The notes beneath the pieces are model-generated. The model was not told the DNA's origin. It saw only the letters and a list, made by a program, of their open reading frames with translations, and did not search any database. Of a stretch of DNA of 19,163 nucleotides, positions 1-7,905 are shown piece after piece (within the stretch, counting starts at the first letter, position 1; each line of letters begins with the position of its first letter). The DNA is from Irineochytrium annulatum. Lineage: Eukaryota; Chytridiomycota; Chytridiomycetes; Chytridiales; Chytridiaceae. A program made the translations under genes and the position numbers. The stretch is from NCBI GenBank assembly GCA_027600665.1, contig JADGJL010000521.1, positions 1 through 19,163 of the forward strand, given 5' to 3'.

Positions 1-137
1 TTGATGGCCGTGGCACAGCCCGAGGCGCAGGCAGGGATGTTGGCAAAGGCGGCCGTGAGCTGGGCCTGGGTGTCGCCGCCCTGAGCTTGGACGGTGAGCG
101 CGAGGGCGGGGAGGAGGACGAGGAGGGAGGCGATCAT
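1..137 (-). CDS. Secreted CFEM-like protein, N-terminal part only
   Basis: Reading the minus strand from the ATG at 137, the frame stays open to the window edge (45 codons). It starts with MIASLLVLLPALALTVQAQ, a clear signal peptide: short n-region, Leu/Val/Ala core, and an AQA/AQG-like cleavage site near residue 19. The mature part continues with an Ala-rich helix and then IPACASGCATAI. The spacing Pro-x-Cys-x3-Cys is how many fungal CFEM domains begin (eight-cysteine extracellular domain, often GPI-anchored or haem-binding). Only two of the expected cysteines lie inside the window, so the family is an inference; another small cysteine-rich secreted protein is possible. A TATTTAAA-type sequence on the minus strand near 220-228 could be its TATA element. 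Confidence 0.6.
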   Translation of the reverse strand, partial: MIASLLVLLPALALTVQAQGGDTQAQLTAAFANIPACASGCATAI

Positions 138-219
138 GGTTGGAGAGTAAAATGTAGGGTGGACAGGGAGTGGGAGGGTGAGATGCAGGACGTGAGGAAA
201 GAAAGGCGGTCTTCTCGAT

Positions 220-228
220 TTTTAAATA
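220..228 (-). promoter_or_regulatory. Possible TATA element of the CFEM-like gene
   Basis: On the minus strand the A/T stretch reads TATTTAAA-like, about 85 nt upstream of the ATG at 137. Distance and composition fit a TATA box, but this is only a short match in A/T-rich spacer. Confidence 0.25.
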
Positions 229-288
229 GTTTCTGGATCAAATAGTAATAATGCGGGCTGAAACAACCTCATGCGCTAAGGAAAATAT

Positions 289-333
289 GGCTTGTGAGCC
301 GTGTTCCAACAGACGGAAGTAGGCTCACAAGCC
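289..333. repeat. Perfect 12-bp inverted repeat (hairpin)
   Basis: GGCTTGTGAGCC at 289-300 is followed, after a 21-nt loop, by its exact reverse complement GGCTCACAAGCC at 322-333. The core GGCTTGTGA returns as another inverted pair at 960-984. The two pairs bracket the segment that holds the glucosyltransferase exon fragment. Confidence 0.85.
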
Positions 334-619
334 GTAAGTAGAGTCCAGACAGCGAACTGCGACAACGGCTTCCTTGACTCAGCCGACGCCTCTTCCTTAT
401 CCGTCTTCATGACGTCCACGTTCACCAGTTGCAATGGAATCATACACCCACACCTTCACGAAGATCTTGGACATTCAGAGAAGAGTGTCACGACGCAACC
501 CGCCATTGCGCGTCCCTGTCCACCTAAAACCCGGCCTCCTAGAACTCTGCGGCGACGACGAGTGCCTGCTCTGCCGCCCTCCCTTTACTCCTTGAAGACG
601 ACGTCGTGGCCGAGCCTCC

Positions 620-741
620 GTCGGCCAGCCAGGGTTCTTCAGCGGCACCAGGCCGAGGGTAAACGCGCCAGCCTCAACGCGAGTCGCGCACGGGGTCAGC
701 TTCCAGAGCGACAAGGACCGTTGGAGAATCTGTGACTGCGG
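620..741 (-). pseudogene. Inverted, diverged copy of sterol glucosyltransferase exon 1 (fragment)
   Basis: Read on the minus strand, about 115 bases align with the sense strand at 14480-14593 (first exon of the glucosyltransferase gene) at roughly 80% identity by eye, including an exact CTCCAACGGTCCT run and GGCCTGGTGCCGCTGA. Both translate to LQRS-SL--LTP early and LGLVPLxNPGW later. The copy has one extra C in the GTTTACC(C)TCGG stretch, which breaks the frame between those two blocks. No similarity to the rest of exon 1 was found beyond the GW codons, so only a piece was copied. There is no start codon, splice signal or continuing frame to suggest a functional gene. It is a duplicated gene fragment in inverted orientation, 13.8 kb from its source. 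Confidence 0.7.
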
Positions 742-907
742 TGGCGCGAGGTCTCGTCGCGTGCTTCCTGCCGGCGCTTCCACGGTGAATGCCGGCGGGC
801 GCCTTGCCCGAAATGTCAGGGAACCTCTTTCATCGACCCCGGAGACTGACGGCAACTTTAACAGGAGGGTAGGGCGGCTGTCGGCTGCAACTCAACTGCA
901 CGGTCCC

Positions 908-938
908 GCCAGATTGATCCCGACCTCATCAATCTGGC
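908..938. repeat. Perfect 11-bp inverted repeat (hairpin)
   Basis: GCCAGATTGAT (908-918) and ATCAATCTGGC (928-938) are exact reverse complements separated by a 9-nt loop. It lies outside any convincing reading frame. Confidence 0.8.
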
Positions 939-959
939 CGAGTCACCGAAACTACCCAT

Positions 960-984
960 TCACAAGCCATTCTGCGGCTTGTGA
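960..984. repeat. Perfect 9-bp inverted repeat sharing a core with the 289-333 hairpin
   Basis: TCACAAGCC (960-968) pairs with GGCTTGTGA (976-984) around a 7-nt loop. The same nine bases form the core of the arms at 289-300 and 322-333, so the motif occurs four times in 700 bp. A further partial CGCAAGCC follows at about 994. Confidence 0.8.
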
Positions 985-1208
985 GTTTAAATGCGCAAGC
1001 CACTTAGTTGGTGTTCCATTTGCACATATAAATTATGCTGCATCCGAATGGCCTGTTACAACTAACCATATGAATGAGATTTGCTCTTTTAAACTAGCAT
1101 GGCTCTTAAAAAATCTGCAGCGGTGATAACTTATGATGTTGGGAACAAAGAAATCGTCAAACTGCATATTCTTCGGCCACCCCAGGCAACGAACAACATC
1201 CTTATCCT

Positions 1209-1510
1209 CTAACCACTGGCATAAGGGGCAATTTGTATTGTATCCATCGGTGCGAGGGGCGTGTAAATCGTTGGATGGATCTGCACGGTTCTTGGGCTTT
1301 TCGTGTTTTCCTCGCTGACAAGGCTAACATAACGAGAGGCAACGGCAACCATTAAACGTTGGGCAAACAACACTTCTTGGAGGGCTGTTGGGTCAGCAAG
1401 CACACCACCACAGTATAAGTACCCATCCGTCATGCCGAGGCCCCTTTCAACAGCGACCGCGTAGGGACGTGCCCAACTGCGTTGTCACCGTTCTCTATGC
1501 CAACCGTCGT
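1209..1510 (-). pseudogene. Decayed trypsin-like (S1) serine protease remnant
   Basis: The minus-strand reading resembles a chymotrypsin/trypsin-fold protease in the correct order. Near 1510-1490, TVGIENG recalls the IVGGxN activation N-terminus. After a frame change, RPYAVAVERG is followed by YLYCGGVLADPTAL, which matches the PYxVSL...CGGxL block that precedes the catalytic His. After that come VAVASRYVSL and VQIHPTIYTP..MDTIQIAP, which match the strand leading to HPxY and the catalytic Asp (D in MDTIQI). The expected AAHC motif carrying the catalytic His is not readable: that place reads LQEVLFAQ, or SKKCC in another frame. A stop ends the frame at 1209, before any GDSGG motif. There is no signal peptide or continuous frame. 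The family is inferred from motif order only. Confidence 0.45.
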
Positions 1511-1688
1511 CCCAATTCCCAGCCGCGAATGAGTCACCACACCATCACCACACCCATATGCATGCACTTAATGAACCAAGCGGCCTCCCAATCCCTGTAA
1601 CAGGGGCCCAAACTCCACCGCAATCAACGCAGGTGAAGCCCATTCGCCATCACTTCATCTAAACAGCTGTCCTCGAGCCACACCAGAG

Positions 1689-2747
1689 ATGCCCGCATAC
1701 CAGAACGCGGCCGTCTGGGCCGTCCACGCTCATGCCCCAGTCGACCCACCAGTCGCCGCCAACCCGCTTCCACCCGCCACCAACCTCGCCATGACCTCGG
1801 GGGCCTGCGTCCCCTCTTCCTCGCTCGTCAGCGCACCCGGCAACGCGCGCCTGACATCTGCTTCCAGCACAACCTGCGCAACCGCGTGCCGGTCCGGCTA
1901 CAACTCCCCCTTGTTCGGCGCGCTCCTGCGTCGATCGGGACAGGTGGACTGCTTTTGCTCTGGGCGGAACGTGCTGGAGGCGACGGTGTTGGGCAAGGCT
2001 GTGGCGTCGGGGATGTGCCAGCAGTGCCCGTCGTTTGGGATGTGCGGGCAGGACGTCGTCGGGACGAACACCGTGTGGGTGATGGAAGTCGCCGGTGCGC
2101 TGGGGGACGGTGGGACGGGCGCGACGGTCCAGCAGCCCGCTGGGGGGACGTCGGCGGGTACGCCAGCGACGGCTGCGGCCGCGGGGTCCACCTCGTCGTC
2201 GGCTTCGGGGTCAACGAGCGTCGTGGTGGTAGCGGTCGTTTTTTCGCTCCTCATCGTTATCGCTGGCGCGGCGGTCGTGTTCTTCCTTTACCGCATGCAG
2301 CAGAAGCGGAAGAAGCGGATGGAGCAGGACGAGACGGATGAGCGCGAGGTCAAGGCGATGCTGTCCAGTATGACCGCGCCGGGGTTGTCGAGGCCGTCGT
2401 CGACGGAGTCAGTCATCGGCGCTGGCACCTCAGGAGGACGACCTGACATGGCGGAGCTTCGTTCGAGCGTGCCGGCCGTGCCGGCGAAGGAAACTTTGGT
2501 GCGTTCTGGCGCGCCGTCGGTGCCGGAGAAGGACGGGCATGAGAGATGGGCAAAAGAGTGGACGAACCACCTTGCTGGCCTGTCGGAGGAGGAGCGGGTG
2601 CAGCAGATTGAGTGGGCGAGGCAGTGGGACGCGTACTACAGCGCGACGGGCGTGGACTACGCGACGTTCCAGTCGGCCGAGCAGCAGAACGTTTTCAGGA
2701 CCTGGCGGAGCTCGATGCAAGTCGGTGCGGGCGGCGCGGCGAGATGA
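1689..2747 (+). CDS. WSC-like eight-cysteine single-pass membrane protein
   Basis: Single open frame of 352 residues. Residues 40-119 contain eight cysteines (40, 63, 67, 88, 90, 110, 113, 119) in the order C..CxxxC..CxC..CxxC..C, with CFCSG and a final MCG. This is the layout of fungal WSC carbohydrate-binding domains (CyCG and CGG). A Gly/Ala/Ser/Thr-rich linker (about 134-177) leads to a strong transmembrane helix at about 178-201, then the stop-transfer cluster QQKRKKR and a roughly 150-residue hydrophilic tail ending in an acidic/aromatic helix. The layout resembles Wsc-type cell-wall stress sensors, with an extracellular N-terminus and cytosolic C-terminus. No signal peptide is visible at the chosen ATG, so the true start may lie on an unseen upstream exon, or the protein is truncated. 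No other gene is close enough to suggest shared function. Confidence 0.65.
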   Translation: MPAYQNAAVWAVHAHAPVDPPVAANPLPPATNLAMTSGACVPSSSLVSAPGNARLTSASSTTCATACRSGYNSPLFGALLRRSGQVDCFCSGRNVLEATVLGKAVASGMCQQCPSFGMCGQDVVGTNTVWVMEVAGALGDGGTGATVQQPAGGTSAGTPATAAAAGSTSSSASGSTSVVVVAVVFSLLIVIAGAAVVFFLYRMQQKRKKRMEQDETDEREVKAMLSSMTAPGLSRPSSTESVIGAGTSGGRPDMAELRSSVPAVPAKETLVRSGAPSVPEKDGHERWAKEWTNHLAGLSEEERVQQIEWARQWDAYYSATGVDYATFQSAEQQNVFRTWRSSMQVGAGGAAR

Positions 2748-3070
2748 TGCTGTTTTCGTTTCTCACATCTGCTCCTGCAGCTGTTCGCAAGCTTATAACT
2801 TTAGCCCTTGTACAGTGACAAGACTCTCAGATGAATGTAAATTTAGTGTACTGATTGCAATAAATCTTAGGTTGCGCCTCCGTATAGATTGTATTGATTG
2901 CGTGAGTTTGCTCCAGATTATGCTACGATAGCTCTCGAAAAAAGTTCTGTAATATGAAAGCCTTGGTGAGTCAGTCAGAGTACACGGAAAAATGTCTACG
3001 ACTTCCTTGTAAATATCTACAACTCCTTGTTGCGAAATGGTGCGGATCTCCTTGCACTCCACCTGCCCCC
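2748..3070. other. A/T-rich 3' flank, no gene recognised
   Basis: Downstream of the WSC-like gene the sequence becomes A/T-rich, with stops in all frames and only short ORFs of unnatural composition. It probably holds the 3' UTR. I see no structured RNA. Confidence 0.5.
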
Positions 3071-3505
3071 TCACCGAGGCAAGTGAGGGAGTCTTCTCCA
3101 AAGCGACATTACTTCCGCAGCAGGAACGATGCGCCATCCTTCTCTCCCCATGCCATCTTCATTGGGTACACCAGCTCGACCTCCTTCAAGTGCAGCCAAC
3201 CGAGCGTCTGGCTGTTCCAGTAATGTTGTCGATGAATTTAAAAATTGCTCGCACTCCACCTCCAGCCGCCTCAGCAAGTTCCCCAACGCCGCGGCTTGGA
3301 CGGCGGGCGACGATCCGAGTGTCGAGAACGTGGCTCTGAAGCCTGTTAAGCGTCGCGATCGGCGTGATGTCGCAGTCAGGGGTGGCGATCGCGTCCACCT
3401 CCGGCGCCATCAGGGTCAACCGCGCCCAATTGACCAGCAGCCTAAACGCGAGGAGGCAGTGGTAGAGCACGCAACGGTCTGATCGGAGGATCGCGACCAG
3501 CTGGT
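3071..3505 (-). pseudogene. Unrecognised decayed coding segment
   Basis: On the minus strand two overlapping frames look like real protein, joined by a frame change near 3330-3350. The upstream part reads LVNWARLTLMAPEVDAIATP. The downstream part reads FRATFSTLGSS, then AVQAAALGNLLRRLEVECEQ and LLEQPDARLAALEGG, ending at 3071. The second part has heptad-like Leu/Ala spacing with Arg/Glu, suggesting an alpha-helical or coiled-coil stretch. I do not recognise the family. A short intron could also explain the frame change, so this may be the end of a functional spliced gene. No start codon or upstream exon is convincing. Confidence 0.3.
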
Positions 3506-3515
3506 CGCTGACTCA

Positions 3516-3625
3516 CCATGGCTCAAGCCCGCGGGCTGCATGACTACGGTACGGTCGCCGACGGCGGGTACAACCTCAGCGCCTGGTCGCGTCCTCCCTG
3601 AGGCCCTCGGTGGTGCCTTACCAGA
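3516..3625 (+). pseudogene. Segment resembling SRP-receptor beta exon 1 (possible fragment)
   Basis: From about 3565 to 3610 the plus strand aligns with the sense strand of SRPRB exon 1 (minus strand, near 13558-13602): about 35 of 44 positions match with one gap. The protein reading is GGYNLSA, then (after a one-base frame change) VASSLRPSV; the intact gene has GGGYLYNLSA followed by VASSLPPSV. The start MAQARGLHDYG and the sequence after PSV do not match. The match is short and GC-rich, so shared ancestry is plausible rather than proven. Confidence 0.35.
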
Positions 3626-3718
3626 GACCGACCCGTCGCCGCCGATGACACCGTCCGCTGGCTCGACGTCGCTTGGATGGCCTCGTTACGAATGTGAAGA
3701 TTACCCCATCGAATGATG

Positions 3719-3738
3719 CGTAAATCTAATGATTTACG
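3719..3738. repeat. Perfect 8-bp inverted repeat with a 4-nt loop
   Basis: CGTAAATC and GATTTACG flank TAAT. It lies in the gene-free stretch between the SRPRB-like fragment and the TIR/ankyrin locus. It could be a hairpin or a palindromic binding site. Confidence 0.7.
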
Positions 3739-5679
3739 AGTCGTCGAACCGCATCTATACGTATCCGCACTCACGCGACCAGACCGCCTGAACGCCCCAC
3801 TGGCGTCGTTTAATACGCGTTCAAACCGGTACGGAATGTTCTGCTGTGGCAAGAGGGACAAGGTGCACCCGGCTGATGACGAGAAGGTGGGGGACGTGCG
3901 GGCAGAGCGCGTGTTGTTCGTGGCTGGAGACTCTTACGATCGCAAGTATAGATGGCCTTGTCTCGCACACGGCTGGATAATGATCGACGGCTACTCGCCG
4001 AGCGCGTCCAGTTCGAAAAGGAGCGGTTCGAGCTCGAGATGTCCCTCATAGCCCAACACCGGGCTTTGTTGGAGGTGGAGCACGGGAAGGTCGCCGCGCT
4101 GATGCCGAGCAACAAGAATAACCAGCAGCCGCCTGAGCCTGCGCCCGTGCCTGTACTTGCGGAAGTGCCTGTAGCTGCTGAGGTGCCCGTAGGTGCGGAC
4201 GAACCTCTGTCATTGGAAGTGCCTACGGAATTACAGGAAGTCACTTCGGATGATGAGAAGACCGTTTTCATCAGCTACTGCTGGAAAAATTCCAGGTGAG
4301 TCGGTCTGCTCCTGTGCCACGAGGTTGGTTTTTGGTTGCATCCTTGAAATGTTCACTAATATTAATGTAAGCCGGCCTCGTCATCGCTCACATCTCTGAC
4401 GAATACGCCAATTCCGCAACTGCGTCAAAGAATTCAACTTTACAGTTAACCACTCCATCCCGATGATTCCGGTGATCGGTTTGTGAAAATACGTGTGCCA
4501 AGCTTAAACTCTTCCTTCTGACCAGTCGGAATGACGCCGCAAGACCGTTTGAGGCGCGTTAAGGAAGTCGAGCAGAGAAGCATGGGCAAGCAGCAGAGGT
4601 TTGTCGTCGGTTATCATTGTATTCTTCATTCCCCAGCCATCTGAGCCGTAGTAATAGTCAGTGGACGCCACTCAAGCCCTGGGCAGACACCGGTATTGGA
4701 TATACTGTTGGTAGCGACCTTTACATTGACGCCCGCAACTCCGGCGAGATGGACCCCAAGATCCAGCTCATCCTTGACGGCGTCCGGAACCACATGGACC
4801 GTCAAAAGAAGAAGGCAAAAGGAGAGGCGCTCCGAAATCTCCCCTTAGACTTGAAGAATATCGAGACAATCGAGCAAGCCGTGCAACTTAATTTCGCCGA
4901 AGCGGTAAAGACGATCCTTGAGAAGTTAAATAAGCGGCTTGTCGCCAAGAAGCAGTGCCAAAGTTCGAGCTTAGGGAATAAGATAGTGGAGAAGGAGGCG
5001 GACGGTGCGGCAGCGGCAAACAAAACGGGGGAGGTGCAGGAGGTGCAGCAGGACCTACTTCATGTGGCCGCTGGGAACGGAAACGTGGACATTGTGAGGA
5101 TGTTGCCGGCAAGTGGACTGGAAGTATACTGGCCGAACGTGTCGGGGGAGCCGCCGTTATGGGCCGCGATGACGAGAAAGATGGCGGAGATGTTAGTAAC
5201 GGAAGGGAAGGCCGATTTGAAATTATAACGAGGGGTGACATGATCTTGCACCACTTCGCACGTGAGGAACACATTTCCAGTTTTATTTAACAAACTTTGT
5301 TAACACTTATAACCTGCTCAGAGGTCCGATCAAATGAGACGCCAGAAATCATCAAGGTTTTAATCGAACAAGGCGCCGACGTTAACGCTCGCGACAGCTA
5401 TGACAACACGCCCATCATGCGGGCCTGCATCAGATCGCACGTTCCTGCTTTGCTCGCCCTCGCAGCTATGGCGGCCGCCTCGACGACGTGAATAGCGAGG
5501 GTTGCACACTCGCGCACCTTGCCGTCAGCCAGGGCAACGCCGCTATGCTCGAGGAGCTACTACGCCTCGGTTGTCCGCTCGATCGCCAAACAGACGACGG
5601 CCGCACCCCTCTCTTTATGGCGGTCGAGTACAACTATCACGAGATCGTCACAGTCCTTCTTTCCAAGGTCCCCGCAAGC

Positions 5680-5730
5680 GTAAGGTTTTGAGCCAAAAAC
5701 GGGGAGAACGTCCTTCACGCCGCAACGAAG
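5680..5730 (+). other. Cryptic intron-like stretch over the in-frame TGA
   Basis: A strong donor GTAAGG (5680) and an acceptor GAAG (ending 5730) would remove 51 bases, including the TGA at 5689, and keep frame. It would also delete GENVLHAATK, the core of an ankyrin repeat, so the stop is more likely a lesion that merely sits beside a splice-like site. Confidence 0.25.
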
Positions 5731-6444
5731 GCGGCCAATATAGGGATGGTCCAAGATCTCCTCCCGCTGATGCAGAACCAAGGAATGATGATCGCCGACA
5801 CGGATGAGGGCGGCTGCACGTGCCTCCACTACGCCGCATCGGAAGCGGATCTCGGCATCATCAAGTACCTGATCACGCAGGGCGATCGCACAGAGATCCA
5901 GGCAGCATTGTCTAAGAAGATTGGACGGACCGAGGACACCATCCTTCACATCGCGACGCGGAGCGAAAACGCAGCCGAAATGTTGGCGTATTTGATCCCG
6001 CTATTGCCGGCCGAGGTCACGGTTGATTCCGTTAACCGAGAAGGATTGACTGCATTGTTCACTGCAGCCGGTCCTCGACTCTAGGGGCCGTGAGAATCCT
6101 CGTCGAAAGTGGCGCGGCGCAGTCGCGACGTCTGGCACTACCTTGGTCCACCAGGCATGCTCCAGCGGACGCGTCGAAATTTTTAACTACATCATGTCGA
6201 TGATCCCACCGACGGTTAATCTCTCGGCGGTCGACGATGAGGGTTGGCGGTGCGTCCACTACGCGGCATTTGGGGGCTCGCTTCCCATACTTGCCATTTT
6301 AATGAGCAAGGGCGAGGCCGTTGACTCGCGGACGAGAGATGGCAGGACGATCCTCCATATCGCCACAGCGCGTGGGGAGGTGGAGATGCTCAAGTTCGCC
6401 GGATCGCTAACCCCGTCTGCGCTTACGGAAGCGACAAACTTCCT

Positions 6445-7905
6445 GTGGACGTGCCAACACTTCGCGATTCAGTCCGGCGACAAGGACGCCTTGGAATACC
6501 TTATCTCCAAGGTACCTCCCTCGACGTCCAAACCGATAACGGCAGGAATCTCCTCCACTTCGCTTGTAATTGGAATAGACTTGACATTCTCCGGTACCTC
6601 GTGCCTCTCATGCCCCACACCATCACCGTAAACACGACGGACTCCAACGGATATGCGTGCATACACTTTGCGATGATGGAAGCCTCGCTTAAAATGACCG
6701 ACTACCTACTGTCTTGCGGCGCCGATCTGTCCATCAAGACTGATCGCAGCCGAACCTACCTGCATACAGCGTGCTCCTACGATCGCCCCGTCGACCTTGA
6801 CAGGCTGATTGCGGCAGGCGGGCCATTTGGCGTGGGCGTCGAAACGCCTGATGGGACCGGGAAAACATGCCTTCACTGGGCTGCGGCGTTGGGGAACGCG
6901 TGGGGGGTTGAGAAGCTCCTCTCCGTCGGCGTGTCCGTCGAGGTGGACGATGCCGACGGCATGAACGCGCTTCTATACGCATGCGGCTGCTTTGGTGGGT
7001 CACTCTCAAGTGTCAAGGCGCTGGCAAAGAGACGACCAGCGCTGCTAGTTGAAAGCAAAAGAAAGGCGGACGCATGGACGTGCGTGTTTTTCGCTGCGAA
7101 GAGGGGGTCTATTGAAATCGTCAACAACCTGATTGAGACTGTAAAGCACCGACTGGACATCCTGGACGCAAACGGGTGCAGCCTGCTCGAGGTCGCTTGC
7201 GGGGGAGGGCAGCTTAAAATGCTAAAGTTTCTCATGCCGAAGCTGGCGCCAGCGATCACACTCCAGACGTCAGACCTCTTGGGCGAGTCGTGCATCTTCC
7301 ACGGCGTCCGCGGGGGCAATCACGACGTTGTCAACTTTCTCCTTGAGGAGGGATGCGATATCAAGGCCCGCAACAGCAAAGGCGGGAACCTGCTCCAGGT
7401 CTCGTGCGCGAACGGGCACGCCGAGGTCCTTCAAGGGCTGCTAACGAAGCTGCCGGCGGGTGCCGATCTGACGCTCGAGACGATGGACAACGACGGCCTC
7501 AACTGCGTACATCACGCCGCCCGAGGCGGGGAAAAGTCGTTGATCGAGTTCGTTGTTGACAACGCACCCGGCGCGGTCAAGGTGAAGACCAAGGAAGGAC
7601 TGACCGCGCTTCACATCGCTGTCATCGCGAACCGGCTCAGTCTCCTGCCCGTGCTCATCCCGCACTTGCCAATGTACGACTACGAGACCCCCGACAACAA
7701 AGGGTGGACCTGCCTCCACCACGCCGTCAACACATGCTCTAAGGAGCTCGTCGAATTTCTGCTTCTTCAAACGGGCGCCGTCGCTGTACCGCCGAACAAA
7801 GTGGAAGAGCTGTTGAAACTGGTCCCGGCGGAAAATGCAGACGTTCTGGCTTGGTTTAATAAACGTTCTATGGGAGAGGACAACGTCAGCAAGACCGGGC
7901 CCTAA
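6445..7905 (+). CDS. Open C-terminal ankyrin block of the broken TIR/ankyrin gene
   Basis: The longest uninterrupted frame of the locus. Its first ~23 codons are out of frame with the ancestral protein; the true reading begins at about 6511 (GTSLDVQTDNGRNLLHFA). About 11 ankyrin repeats follow with clear signatures: GRNLLHFACNWNRLDILRYL, GYACIHFAMM, GKTCLHWAAALGN, GCSLLEVACGGG, GGNLLQVSCANGHAEVL, GLNCVHHAARGG, GLTALHIAVIANRL and GWTCLHHAVNT. It ends with a short acidic tail (SMGEDNVSKTGP). An in-frame ATG at 6610 could start a product made only of ankyrin repeats, but no promoter is evident. A gene caller may report this as a separate gene; I consider it the surviving 3' part of the larger one. 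Confidence 0.5.
   Translation: MDVPTLRDSVRRQGRLGIPYLQGTSLDVQTDNGRNLLHFACNWNRLDILRYLVPLMPHTITVNTTDSNGYACIHFAMMEASLKMTDYLLSCGADLSIKTDRSRTYLHTACSYDRPVDLDRLIAAGGPFGVGVETPDGTGKTCLHWAAALGNAWGVEKLLSVGVSVEVDDADGMNALLYACGCFGGSLSSVKALAKRRPALLVESKRKADAWTCVFFAAKRGSIEIVNNLIETVKHRLDILDANGCSLLEVACGGGQLKMLKFLMPKLAPAITLQTSDLLGESCIFHGVRGGNHDVVNFLLEEGCDIKARNSKGGNLLQVSCANGHAEVLQGLLTKLPAGADLTLETMDNDGLNCVHHAARGGEKSLIEFVVDNAPGAVKVKTKEGLTALHIAVIANRLSLLPVLIPHLPMYDYETPDNKGWTCLHHAVNTCSKELVEFLLLQTGAVAVPPNKVEELLKLVPAENADVLAWFNKRSMGEDNVSKTGP

Larger units (their letters stand above)
3952..7905 (+). pseudogene. TIR-domain / ankyrin-repeat protein gene, broken
   Basis: Order of parts: a predicted coiled coil (3952-4100, Glu/Arg/Leu-rich); a Pro/Val linker; TIR start KTVFISYCWKNSR (to 4295); TIR end GLVIAHISDEYANS, then NCVKEFNF and IPMIPVIVG; a DLYIDAR block (4717-4738); then about 20 ankyrin repeats to 7905. 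Candidate introns are about 4296-4371, 4459-4527, 4599-4641 and 5262-5321, all GT..AG. Lesions: the roughly 50-60 residues that should lie between the two TIR halves are absent. Frame is lost by one base near 4416, 5222, 5462, 6072, 6127 and 6510. A TGA interrupts an ankyrin repeat at 5689-5691, with homologous sequence continuing in the same frame. TIR domains act as NADases or signalling adaptors and ankyrin arrays bind proteins, so the ancestor was probably a cytosolic sensor-type protein (inference). Neighbouring genes are intact, favouring real decay, but indel sequencing error is possible. Confidence 0.72.

Noticed and set aside
1828..2341. Several ORFs opposite or out of frame with the WSC-like gene
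   Set aside because: Arg/Pro/Ser-rich shadows of a GC-rich gene without their own features.
4410..6520. Programmed ribosomal frameshifting to read through the TIR/ankyrin gene
   Set aside because: Six separate shifts would be needed, no slippery heptamer or consistent motif is shared by the sites, and a TGA plus a missing TIR core remain unexplained.
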